Below, piece after piece: positions 56,352-64,000 of a DNA stretch of 64,000 nucleotides; position 1 is the first letter of the stretch; each line of letters starts with the position of its first letter. The notes under the pieces are model-generated. The model ran no database searches. It was given only the letters and a program-made list of their open reading frames with translations, and was not told the origin of the DNA. The position numbers and the translations under genes are program-made. This stretch comes from Vibrio sp. 10N.286.49.B1 (lineage in GTDB: Bacteria > Pseudomonadota > Gammaproteobacteria > Enterobacterales > Vibrionaceae), in assembly GCF_002873335.1 (NCBI RefSeq), contig NZ_MCUW01000008.1:134580-198579 (forward strand), given 5' to 3'.

Positions 56352-56831
56352 TTAATTATCTTCCACAAGCCCCTCTCGCTTCGGTGCTAAATTCGCATGC
56401 AGCCACAAACCGCTCGATTTCATTGCAAAACCAAACAAACCACCTAAAACAAGTGATGGAATCACTAACTGCCAGTTTCCGTTTGCAGCGAAGGTAGCGC
56501 AAGCACCAATAAAGGTTCCTGGGATATAAGCAAGCCAGGCACGCTTGGCTTGAAAGCACATAAAAAACGACACTAACGCGGTAATGACATAACCTGCAAT
56601 TTCGAGGTTAATCAGCGAAGAACCATGAATAATAACTAATGCCCACGCTACGCCGGATAAGTTGGTGACTAAGCTCAACGCTAGCCCTTTTGCACCATCG
56701 GTAGGAGAAGCAAAATAGCTGGTACACCCAAGAAAACCGGCCCAAGATAACAAGCCAAAGGAAATAGCGATCCACCCCCATAACCCAGAAAGAAGACCTG
56801 TCGTGATGGAAATAGCGATAAGTTGACTCAT
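56352..56831 (-). CDS. DUF1097 membrane protein (YcdZ-like)
   Basis: 159-residue inner-membrane protein with five hydrophobic helices, e.g. ITTGLLSGLWGWIAISFGLLSWAGFLGCTSYF and VIPSLVLGGLFGFAMKSSGLW. The FASPxxGAKGL segment is characteristic of DUF1097. Function unknown; small-solute transport is a guess. Lies between the OLD nuclease and the LysR gene. Confidence 0.85.
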   Translation of the reverse strand: MSQLIAISITTGLLSGLWGWIAISFGLLSWAGFLGCTSYFASPTDGAKGLALSLVTNLSGVAWALVIIHGSSLINLEIAGYVITALVSFFMCFQAKRAWLAYIPGTFIGACATFAANGNWQLVIPSLVLGGLFGFAMKSSGLWLHANLAPKREGLVEDN

Positions 56832-56957
56832 AAAGTGGCACCAGTAGCGTTAAACTGATGCCACAATAACCAAATCAAACCCAAACGTAAGTGATCAAGA
56901 GCACGTTACATGAAAGTTTGTTTCATTGATTACACTTAAAATTTGACACAAATCACA

Positions 56958-57863
56958 CTAAAGGACTGATGGGCGCCCTTTCATCATTCTTAATCCTTCA
57001 CGTTTAACACATTCAGCCAGTGGGTTTTCCGTCATATCTGCGCGCCAGATAAACGATAACGTTCGTTCCATATCGAGCTCTGGCACATTTAGGGCAACGA
57101 GGTGACCCGACTCGATAAACTGCTCAACATCAAGATAAGGCAAACACGTTAGATATTGACCATTCGCCACCATACTTCGTAATACAGGTACGTGTTCGTA
57201 TTCACGCCATACATCCAAATCAGCAATAAGATGATTAATAGAGCTATCAAAAATCTTACGTGTACCTGAACCATGCTCACGTAATACCCAGCGAGCCTGT
57301 TCTAGTTGAGATAAGCTGACCTTCTCTCTTCTCGCAAAAGGGTGATGGGCGGCAGCAACTACCGTAAGGTGATCTCGACACCATGTTTCTTGATGAACAC
57401 GATTATCATCACAACGACCTTCAATTACGCCTAAGTCATACTTGTATTCCAATATACCTTCTATTACCGAGTCGGTACTTTGGACTCCTAGCGTAATGCG
57501 CATTTCAGGAAAATCATTGTCAATTGAGCTAATAAGGTCAGGCACTAAATGCTCAGCGGGTGTTTGGCTTGCACCAAGCTTTAACTCGCCACTGAGTAGA
57601 TGCTGTTCATAAAACCCCATTTCAATTTGTTGGGCATCTTGTAACAGACGTTTGGCTTTTGGTCTTAGCCAGACTCCCCAATGAGTGAGAGCCATTTGTT
57701 TGCCTTGTCTTTCAAAAAGAGGTCGGCCGAGCATTTTTTCCAATTGTGCTAACGACATACTGGTAGCAGATTGAGTTAAAGACAACCTGTCCGCAGCTTG
57801 ACTAACACTACCGCTGTCGGCGACAGCGTCGAATACGGCAAGTTGTTTGAGTGAGTACCGCAT
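56958..57863 (-). CDS. LysR-family transcriptional regulator (YeiE-like)
   Basis: 301 residues. The N-terminal winged helix-turn-helix is YSLKQLAVFDAVADSGSVSQAADRLSLTQSATSMSLAQLEKMLGRPLFERQGKQM. The C-terminal periplasmic-binding-like effector domain includes ELKLGASQTPAEHLVP and REHGSGTRKIFDSSI. Divergent from the formate/nitrite channel gene across 367 bp, so it probably regulates that gene and itself. Effector unknown; YeiE responds to sulfite in enterics. Confidence 0.9.
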   Translation of the reverse strand: MRYSLKQLAVFDAVADSGSVSQAADRLSLTQSATSMSLAQLEKMLGRPLFERQGKQMALTHWGVWLRPKAKRLLQDAQQIEMGFYEQHLLSGELKLGASQTPAEHLVPDLISSIDNDFPEMRITLGVQSTDSVIEGILEYKYDLGVIEGRCDDNRVHQETWCRDHLTVVAAAHHPFARREKVSLSQLEQARWVLREHGSGTRKIFDSSINHLIADLDVWREYEHVPVLRSMVANGQYLTCLPYLDVEQFIESGHLVALNVPELDMERTLSFIWRADMTENPLAECVKREGLRMMKGRPSVL

Positions 57864-58230
57864 GATGATCCTTTTCTAACGCTCATAAATTAATGTTTGT
57901 TTAAACACGCTTTATCTTACTGATATCAAGTTTTCTTAGCAAAACCTTTGGCTACATCAGCCTGTTCAGTAATCCAGCATCACTGCGCATTGCATTGCTT
58001 ATCAATTGCAAATGAAACCAATGCCTTATTACGCCGCCCCCCTATTCTACCTAGTGAACAATACTTATCAATAAATTTGATGTGGATATTAAAAATTATC
58101 AATTTTACCTCTAGCACCAAATGGCTTTAATCTAGATTCGAACACGGCAAGTAGCCTTGTTTTCGCAAATAGATTAAAGCGTTATGAAATGAGCGACCGA
58201 CTAAACACACTAAAAGGAAAGGAGTAATTA
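57864..58230. promoter_or_regulatory. Divergent regulatory region of the LysR and FNT-CBS genes
   Basis: Contains repeated TATCAA(T) elements: at 57997 (CTTATCAATTGC), 58064 (inverted pair ATCAATAAATTTGAT) and 58096 (TTATCAATTTTAC). The last, together with the sequence TTAATCTAGAT...AACACGGCA up to about 58150, recurs before the stand-alone CBS gene. Likely operator and promoter region. Confidence 0.5.
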
Positions 58231-59679
58231 ATGGCAACTTCCAACTCCGATAATCAGCTCTTGTTCTCACCTATCGAAATGATGGCTGAGGCGGAGAAGT
58301 TTGCATTAAGTAAAGCAAAGAAAACCAGTGGTATGACAATGAGCCTAGCCATTATGGCAGGTGCCTTCATCGGACTCGCGTTTTTGTTCTATATCACGGT
58401 GACAACAGGTAGTGCAGATGCAGGATGGGGACTCAGCCGTTTAGCCGGTGGCCTTGCATTCAGTATGGGACTCATTTTAATCGTCATCTGTGGCGGTGAA
58501 CTGTTTACTAGCTCAGTACTTTCCAGCATCTCCTGGGCAAACAAACAAATTAGCTTTAGTAAAATGATTTCAATTTGGGGCAAGGTTTATGTTGGCAACT
58601 TCATTGGTGCGATGTTCCTGCTACTGATTGTATCTGCTGCTGGCTTGTATCAAATGGACAACGGTGAATGGGGCTTAAATGCGCTAAATATCGCACAACA
58701 TAAACTGCACCATTCTTGGGTTCAAGCCTTTGCTCTTGGCGTGCTTTGTAACCTGTTAGTTTGTCTTGCGATTTGGTTAACGTTTAGCTCTGCTAATGCC
58801 ATGACAAAAGCGGCCATGACCATCTTACCTGTTGCTATGTTCGTTAGTAGTGGTTTCGAGCACTGCGTTGCTAACATGTTCATGGTGCCGCTAGGCATTG
58901 TTATTCAAAATTTCGCACCAGCTGAATTCTGGACAACAGTAGGTATTAATGCGAGTCATTTTAGTGACTTAACCGCTTCTAACTTTGTTCTCAATAACCT
59001 AATACCAGTAACGCTCGGTAACATCATCGGTGGTGCTGTCCTTGTTGGACTTGCTAACTGGAGTATTTATCGCAGACCACAACTAAAAGCGGCCAACGTA
59101 TCCGCTATCACACAAACCGCCACCTTAATGTCAGTAAAGGAAACCGCTATGGACAACACTATCATTGTAAAAGAAATCATGAACGACCAACCTATCACGC
59201 TAAGTGCTGAGATGCTGACATCTGTCGCATTAGACACATTGTTAGACCACAACTTAACAAGCGCACCGGTTGTCAATATTGAGGGCCGCATGGTTGGATT
59301 CTTCTCTGTTCACGATGTGATGGTGGATCTATGGTGTGATAACTATATCCCTAAAGCAGGACAAAAGGTTGTAGACCTAATGAATCGCGACGTGGTCGCC
59401 ATCCATGTCAACGAAAAGCTTGTTGATGTTGCAGAGTATCTTTGCATCGACAAAGAGCAACTATACCCAACATCGTCAATGGGACTTGCCACAAGCTATT
59501 CAACGCTTTCATTAGAAGAGCGTGCAAAAACAATGAAAGTCAGTAAACCCCATGTTCTCCCTGTACTCGACAACGGTACGTTAGTCGGTGTGCTATCACG
59601 CGGAGACGTTATGAAAGCGATTCGACCTGTTTATGGCGACCGCCTCAATATCGTAGAGCGCACGCTAGAAACTGCGTAA
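58231..59679 (+). CDS. Formate/nitrite transporter family channel fused to a CBS-domain pair
   Basis: 482 residues. Residues 1-290 form an FNT pentameric channel: MAEAEKFALSKAKK start, GGELFTSS (conserved slit loop), GNFIGA, ALGVLCNLLVCLAIWLTFSS, SSGFEHCVANMFMVP with the central His, and GNIIGGAVLVGL. Residues 308-475 hold two CBS domains (KEIMNDQPITLSAEM; VVDLMNRDVVAI), which usually bind adenine nucleotides and gate the attached protein. FNT channels carry formate, nitrite or hydrosulfide. The CBS half has its own ATG and Shine-Dalgarno at 59137-59151. RBS AAAGGAAAGGAG before the main start. Confidence 0.92.
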   Translation: MATSNSDNQLLFSPIEMMAEAEKFALSKAKKTSGMTMSLAIMAGAFIGLAFLFYITVTTGSADAGWGLSRLAGGLAFSMGLILIVICGGELFTSSVLSSISWANKQISFSKMISIWGKVYVGNFIGAMFLLLIVSAAGLYQMDNGEWGLNALNIAQHKLHHSWVQAFALGVLCNLLVCLAIWLTFSSANAMTKAAMTILPVAMFVSSGFEHCVANMFMVPLGIVIQNFAPAEFWTTVGINASHFSDLTASNFVLNNLIPVTLGNIIGGAVLVGLANWSIYRRPQLKAANVSAITQTATLMSVKETAMDNTIIVKEIMNDQPITLSAEMLTSVALDTLLDHNLTSAPVVNIEGRMVGFFSVHDVMVDLWCDNYIPKAGQKVVDLMNRDVVAIHVNEKLVDVAEYLCIDKEQLYPTSSMGLATSYSTLSLEERAKTMKVSKPHVLPVLDNGTLVGVLSRGDVMKAIRPVYGDRLNIVERTLETA

Positions 59680-59731
59680 CGCTCAATGATTAAAAAGTTT
59701 TTGGTTGGAAAATAAGTCGTTTGGCCAAAAA

Positions 59732-59755
59732 AGCCCCAGTGTCATCACTGGGGCT
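59732..59755. terminator. Hairpin after the FNT-CBS gene
   Basis: AGCCCCAGTG / CACTGGGGCT perfect stem with a four-base loop. The T tract is on the minus strand, so plus-strand termination is not certain. Preceded by a 35-bp element repeated after the stand-alone CBS gene. Confidence 0.6.
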
Positions 59756-60095
59756 ACCCTATTTTGAAACCCTGTAAATAATTCTCATCAGCGCTACCTT
59801 CCCCAGTATTCATCATTACCCCCTTCACTACTTTTCATACTAGTAACCAAAGATTGGTTTAAGAGCTCTTTTATCCAACACACGAAAGCTAGGCTATAAC
59901 TACAGCGATGTAATCTATCACTCAGCTCTTGCCCATGTTTACTATGGGACTTAACTCATCGAACCAGCGTCTACTGGTCAATTCAGAATAATCCATTAGA
60001 CTATTCTCACGCTGCCGGGCTTGTCGGCCACTGTGTTCTTGCTCTAAAGCGACTAGCTTTAGCATTTGGTATTTCAATACAGACAAAGACGCAAC

Positions 60096-60135
60096 TACTT
60101 AGCTACTTAGCTACTTAGCTACTTAGCTACTTAGC
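60096..60135. repeat. Octanucleotide microsatellite, five perfect copies
   Basis: Five perfect tandem copies of TACTTAGC in noncoding DNA between the two CBS genes. Length not a multiple of three; potentially phase-variable. Confidence 0.95.
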
Positions 60136-60650
60136 AAGCATTAACGAAACAATTATTAGATCACGAAAACCAGTTTAATAACGGCCTCAGCGCATAGAAC
60201 AAACCACGCAGCACCTTACGGTTATCACCTCGTTCAAGCATTGCCTGCGCGCATCTTATCTCAGCAGCTTCGTACCTATTTTTTGCCACGTCCTCTTCAT
60301 AAACAACAGGCATTGCGAAGTAAGTACACCCAACTACCGACTTTTCCACCTACCATGTACCGATATTCCCCATGCATCTCAAGAATCAGTTTGATGGCTA
60401 AGCGGGTACCTTTCTCGAGTATCAATGCCGAGTCTCATAATTAAAATACATAGCTCTATTGCCGATTAGATACACCACCGATTAGCGGGACATATCAATT
60501 AAATTTCTGACACATCACCAGCAAATTACCCTGTATAAATTCCAACCAAATCAGAGACCTGCTTATCTATTGTTTTTTCAAGAACATCTTCACCAGCAAG
60601 CGTAAGTGATTGTTTTTACGTGAAATTAAATCATATCAAACTTTCTGATT

Positions 60651-60670
60651 TTGATAATAAATATTATCAA
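60651..60670. promoter_or_regulatory. Palindromic operator candidate upstream of the CBS gene
   Basis: TTGATAATA-AA-TATTATCAA, a perfect 9+2+9 inverted repeat. It shares the TTATCAATTTTAC core with the region before the FNT-CBS gene and has the size of a LysR or dimeric repressor site. Confidence 0.5.
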
Positions 60671-60805
60671 TTTTACGCAACGGTACGATTGCACTTAATC
60701 TAGATACCAACACGGCAGAGACCGAAAACAAGAACCAGTACAACACGATACTGACTATGAAAAACACTCGGTTTGACTCACACACTTATTATTGTCTTCA
60801 GGGGT

Positions 60806-61342
60806 AACATTATGAAAAATATCACCGTTAAACAAATTATGAACAACCAGCCAATCACACTTAGCACAGAAACGATCACTTCAGTTGCGCTGGATACCCT
60901 ACTAGATAATAACTTAACGAGCGCACCAGTTATCGACGACAACCTTCGCCTTATCGGCTTTCTATCCGTACACGATGTTATGGTCGATTTATGGTGTGAA
61001 AACTACATTCCGCAAGAAGAACAAAAAGTCGTCGACATCATGAATAGAAACGTGGTGTCAATCAGCTCTAAAGAGACACTCGTTAATGTTATTGAGGCAT
61101 TAAGCATCGACAAAGAACAACTTTTCCCAACGACATCGATGGGATACGCAACCAGCATGACCACACTGTCTTTAGAAGAACGTGCTAAAGCAATGAAAGT
61201 GGCTAAACCACAAGTCCTTCCCGTTCTAGAAGACGGTAAGTTAGTTGGCAGCATTTCTAGATTGGAAGTCATGAGAGCAGTACGCCCTGCTTATGGTAAC
61301 CGTTTAAACGTTGTCAATACTGACGACCGCGCAACCGCGTAA
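60806..61342 (+). CDS. Stand-alone CBS-domain-pair protein
   Basis: 178 residues from ATG 60812-region start MKNITVKQIMNNQPITLS (an upstream ATG at 60773 would add eleven residues lacking homology). Two CBS domains, nearly identical in layout to the C-terminal half of the upstream fused channel: LTSAPVIDDNLRLIGFLSVHDVMVDLWCENYIP, and SLEERAKAMKVAKPQVLPVL. Homology runs end to end, so this is a duplicate of the CBS module without the channel. Cytosolic; could bind the same nucleotide or pair with the channel's CBS domains (inference). Confidence 0.9.
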   Translation, partial: NIMKNITVKQIMNNQPITLSTETITSVALDTLLDNNLTSAPVIDDNLRLIGFLSVHDVMVDLWCENYIPQEEQKVVDIMNRNVVSISSKETLVNVIEALSIDKEQLFPTTSMGYATSMTTLSLEERAKAMKVAKPQVLPVLEDGKLVGSISRLEVMRAVRPAYGNRLNVVNTDDRATA

Positions 61343-61352
61343 TCAATGATTC

Positions 61353-61387
61353 AAAAGTTTTTGGTTGGAAAATAAGTCGTTTGGCCA
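61353..61387 (+). repeat. 35-bp direct repeat downstream of both CBS genes
   Basis: The element starting AAAAGTTTTTGGTTGGAA and ending TTTGGCCA is identical at 59693-59727 and 61353-61387, each shortly after a stop codon and followed by a GC-rich hairpin. Confidence 0.9.
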
Positions 61388-61392
61388 GAAAA

Positions 61393-61416
61393 AGCCCCGG
61401 TGTAAAAACCGGGGCT
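61393..61416. terminator. Hairpin after the stand-alone CBS gene
   Basis: AGCCCCGGT / ACCGGGGCT stem with a T tract on the minus strand; suited to terminate the convergent MBL-fold gene. Confidence 0.65.
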
Positions 61417-61568
61417 ACCTTCGTTTAGGTAGCCGCTGATACCAGAGGACAAAATAGTTCGATCAGGTTATTACTCTTCAAACCATCAATATTAAGCTGT
61501 CATCTTCGTGCAAACGAGGAGCTCCCAAAGCGGATGTCTCACTTAAAATTGGGTAATAATGTAAGCAT

Positions 61569-62360
61569 CTAAAACGTTAAAGTCTCACCGTCAGCAGGAA
61601 CAAGAACTTTATCTGATAAGCCATTTTTATCAATCGATTCTTTTAGTATTGCTCTAGTCACCGCACAGTGATTTAGCGCTTCCATATGGTTCACAATCAC
61701 CTTATTTGGAGACAGGCGAATAAACTCCATGACCTCATCAGTAGACATCAATAACGGTTGACCTACATCCATACGAGCACGGCCTGCCGCCACTACCGTT
61801 ATATCAGGTTTCAACTCATTCAATGCACGTCTTACATGCCTAGTTAGAACCGTATCACCGCTAATATAGATAGTGGGTTCATTAGGAAGCTGTAAGAAAA
61901 AGCCAACACCATTTGCCATTACTTTATGAATCCAACCATGACCGTGCTGAGCAGGAACCGCTGTTAGTTTTCCGTCCAGAAAGTTGATAGTTTGCCAGTC
62001 CTCAATTCCCCAATTTACGGTCAACCCGTATTTTTCTAGGTAGGCTTTATCTTTGGCCGGTGTCGCAACGGGGATACTACGACTTGTTAAAAACGCCTCT
62101 CCAGCGGCATCTAGGTGATCACCATGTTGCAGCGCTTTAATACCAAAAGTTTGGCTATGAGTGATTAGTGTATGAGTGACTTTACTCAGTAACTCATCGG
62201 CATTACTCGGCATCTCGACGGTTGGATTTTTCGCTGCCTTCGCTTTAATTACTGAAAACGGAGGCATTGAGCCTTTTTTACCTAACATAGGATCAATGAG
62301 GATAAATTTATCGCCAGATTCAATAATAAATGTTGCACTTCGTAGGTGGTGGATTTTCAT
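61569..62360 (-). CDS. Metallo-beta-lactamase-fold hydrolase (UlaG-like)
   Basis: 263 residues. MKIHHLRSATFIIESGDKFILIDPMLG is the standard UlaG-like N-terminus. Later motifs are AQHGHGW, ISGDTVLT (metal Asp) and VNHMEALNHC. The first metal motif is unusual: instead of THxHxDH it reads ITHSQTFGIKALQHGDHLD, with an insertion between the histidines. Activity cannot be predicted. Divergent from the GlxA-type regulator gene, its likely controller. Confidence 0.85.
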   Translation of the reverse strand: MKIHHLRSATFIIESGDKFILIDPMLGKKGSMPPFSVIKAKAAKNPTVEMPSNADELLSKVTHTLITHSQTFGIKALQHGDHLDAAGEAFLTSRSIPVATPAKDKAYLEKYGLTVNWGIEDWQTINFLDGKLTAVPAQHGHGWIHKVMANGVGFFLQLPNEPTIYISGDTVLTRHVRRALNELKPDITVVAAGRARMDVGQPLLMSTDEVMEFIRLSPNKVIVNHMEALNHCAVTRAILKESIDKNGLSDKVLVPADGETLTF

Positions 62361-62470
62361 AATGGCTCTCTAAATGCACTAACAGTTTATGTTTCTGTGT
62401 GGCTTAGTATGCAATGTTCAGTATTTATGTAACACTGTCTCGATAGTCAATATTCACGCAAATCGAGCCA

Positions 62471-63439
62471 ATGATATCTAAACCAGTTGATCTTATTAAA
62501 ATCACTTTGGTTGCCTTTGAGGGGATAAGTGCTTTTCACCTCTCTGTCCCCTGTATGGTCTTTCAAGATATCTTCGTTGGACAGCCTCCTCGGTTCGATT
62601 TGAAAATCTGTAATGAAAATGGCTCGCAGTTTGTGACTAGCTCTGGCTTTGATGCTGTGATTGATAGAGATCTTAGTGCCATCGAAGAAGCGGATATTGT
62701 GATTATACCAAGCTGGCCGAATGACCTACCAGAACCGAGCAGACAACTTCTGGTAGCACTACAAAAGCATCATGCGAAAGATAAGCTACTGGTAGGGCTC
62801 TGCCTTGGTTCTTATGTACTTGCATGTGCTGGAGTAGTAAATGGAAAACGGGCCACAACTCATTGGGCGTTTGTTGAGCAATTTCAGCAGCGATTTCCTA
62901 AGGTAGAGTTTGACCCAAATCCTCTCTTTATTGAACATGAAACTATCATCACCTCAGCAGGAGTAGCCGCATCACTCGATTGCTGTCTTCATATAATACG
63001 TCGTCTGTGTGGTAGCGAGCTTGCCAATGATCTTGCGCGTAAGATGGTTACAGCGCCATTTCGAACTGGGGGACAGCAGCAGTACATTCCTGCACCAATT
63101 AATGTAAAACCCCTCACAGAAACAAATCTTAGCCTTGTTATTGAGCTGGTTGAGCAAAACCTCAACCTGTCACACTCATTAGATGAAGTCGCTAATCGCT
63201 GCGCAATGAGCAAGCGCACCTTCACCCGCCAGTTCAAAGCGACCTATGGCTGTACATTTGGTGAGTGGTTACAAAATCAACGCTTAGTTCTTAGCCAACG
63301 CCTGTTAGAAACAACTCAGTTATCTATTCCTCAAGTTGCCGAACAGGTGGGGTTTGGTTCTGATAGTGTGTTCAGAAAGCACTTTAAAATTGCTTTTCAT
63401 GTCTCCCCTATTCAGTGGCGCGCCTCATTCAAGCAATAG
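62471..63439 (+). CDS. GlxA-family AraC-type transcriptional regulator
   Basis: 322 residues. An N-terminal DJ-1/PfpI-like domain (residues 8-190; VGLCLGSYVLACAGVVNGKRATTHWAF, with the nucleophile-elbow Cys in GLCLGS) is followed by a C-terminal AraC double helix-turn-helix (LDEVANRCAMSKRTFTRQFKATYGCTFGEWLQNQRL, IPQVAEQVGFGSDSVFRKHFK). Divergent from the MBL-fold gene across 110 bp, suggesting it regulates that gene. Effector unknown. Confidence 0.92.
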   Translation: MISKPVDLIKITLVAFEGISAFHLSVPCMVFQDIFVGQPPRFDLKICNENGSQFVTSSGFDAVIDRDLSAIEEADIVIIPSWPNDLPEPSRQLLVALQKHHAKDKLLVGLCLGSYVLACAGVVNGKRATTHWAFVEQFQQRFPKVEFDPNPLFIEHETIITSAGVAASLDCCLHIIRRLCGSELANDLARKMVTAPFRTGGQQQYIPAPINVKPLTETNLSLVIELVEQNLNLSHSLDEVANRCAMSKRTFTRQFKATYGCTFGEWLQNQRLVLSQRLLETTQLSIPQVAEQVGFGSDSVFRKHFKIAFHVSPIQWRASFKQ

Positions 63440-63744
63440 TATTCCATTTATTGATGGCAAGACCGATTTCACACTGACTATTCACCCGTATTTTGGGCAA
63501 AGGCTTTTCAAAACCCAAGAAAAGCCTGCAACACCATTTATTTAAAGGACACACACCTAAAAAGAAACCTAAAGCACTCCCGTATTCAAAGTAGCAATTA
63601 ACTGCATACTTTTGCTTTCTTCAATCTATTTTGGTGAAGCTGTCTAGTTTCTAAAAAGACGTTACTTACGTTTAGGGACTGGGCGAACGACAGTATCCAG
63701 CATTTCCACTGGCCTATGGGCAGGAGCGGCGGTGAAAGTGGCGC
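63440..63744. other. Gene-free stretch
   Basis: A hairpin GGCTTTTC / GAAAAGCC near 63505-63527 may end the regulator transcript. No coding frame is supported before the transposase. Confidence 0.45.
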
Positions 63745-64000
63745 TTACTCTAGTTGATAGATGTGCATCTTTTTCTTTTTTAAGGCAGCCTTAGCTTGGA
63801 CTGTATGAACGTGACACCCAACCGCTATCGTGCGTGTTTTTTCTAATCCAGTACATACCATTAGCCAACTCTTCTGATTGAAATTTAAACGCGCCAAGAT
63901 AGCAGGTTGATTGGCATCCATACTGGTTTTGCCTTCGAGAAATAGACGTGCAGTCCAGTCTATTAACTCAATGTAGTCTATGAGCCGAAACGGAATACCA
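63745..64000 (-). CDS. REP-associated/IS200-type transposase, C-terminal part (runs off right edge)
   Basis: 84 in-window codons ending at TAA 63745. The sequence GIPFRLIDYIELIDWTARLFLEGK followed by AILARLNFNQKSWLMVCTGL matches the C-terminal block of vibrio/shewanella REP-type Y1 transposases (consensus PFRLxDYIELVDWTGR...ILxRLxI...W). The catalytic Tyr/HUH region lies outside the window. Intactness cannot be judged. Confidence 0.65.
   Translation of the reverse strand, partial: GIPFRLIDYIELIDWTARLFLEGKTSMDANQPAILARLNFNQKSWLMVCTGLEKTRTIAVGCHVHTVQAKAALKKKKMHIYQLE

Larger units (their letters stand above)
59680..60772. other. 1.1-kb spacer between the FNT-CBS and CBS genes
   Basis: Carries a hairpin, an octamer repeat and the duplicated promoter region. 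A GTG-initiated minus-strand frame of 62 codons at 60161-60349 (amphipathic, ends YALRPLLNWFS) is a weak gene candidate I cannot confirm. Confidence 0.4.

Noticed and set aside
60161..60349. 62-codon minus-strand frame with GTG start
   Set aside because: Plausible amphipathic peptide, but no RBS or recognisable homology; mentioned only as a weak candidate.
60651..60670. FNR box
   Set aside because: TTGAT and ATCAA are separated by 10 bases, not the 4 required by the FNR consensus.

Overview
This 64 kb window is chromosomal DNA from a gamma-proteobacterium, most probably a Vibrio or close relative. Three things point there: VCR-like integron recombination sites (attC), a TorS/TorT trimethylamine-N-oxide sensing pair, and housekeeping genes of vibrio/enteric type (aroG, mgsA, rsuA, trmK, ynaI, ybjD). 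No taxonomic search was run.

Layout. 1-18.5 kb is core-like: partial torS divergent from torT, mgsA, an arginine/ornithine-type antiporter, an alpha/beta hydrolase, a large hybrid histidine kinase, a YdcF-OsmC pair, a periplasmic MsrA-MsrB fusion, a YnaI-type mechanosensitive channel, aroG, a FAN1-like VRR-NUC nuclease and a MaoC-like hydratase. 18.8-28 kb is an accessory island. It starts at tRNA-Ser(UGA), continues with a truncated tyrosine integrase and a DUF1566 gene broken by an in-frame TGA, and then holds about nine integron cassettes with attC sites and no integrase gene. The cassettes carry GNAT, ricin-type lectin, cytochrome b561, zinc-ribbon membrane protein, a RelBE/StbDE-like toxin-antitoxin pair, VOC, DAPG-hydrolase-like, DUF2971 and a frameshifted DUF5677-like gene.

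28-33 kb holds a compact BCCT-family transporter divergent from a carnitine/choline acyltransferase whose acceptor-pocket positions lack the carnitine-binding Thr and Arg. I regard this pair as the most novel candidate: possible uptake and acylation of choline or a related amine. 33-43 kb contains secreted or surface proteins (one a beta-propeller gene with a second in-frame TGA) and a tightly overlapping five-gene operon. That operon encodes an exported molybdenum hydroxylase, its 2Fe-2S subunit, a tri-haem cytochrome c, and XdhC-like and MobA-like maturation proteins.

43-57 kb is mixed: outer-membrane protein, ACT, DUF1801 and SnoaL-like proteins, RsuA, a leucine-rich-repeat protein kinase, TrmK, a GFA-like protein, an IS4-like transposase remnant, a CPA2 antiporter, a cytosolic 5'-nucleotidase-family enzyme and a YbjD/OLD nuclease. 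57-62 kb has a LysR regulator divergent from a formate/nitrite transporter fused to CBS domains. A stand-alone copy of the CBS module follows 1.1 kb downstream, with duplicated upstream and downstream flanks. The window ends with a metallo-beta-lactamase-fold protein divergent from a GlxA-type AraC regulator, and the 3' end of a REP-type transposase.
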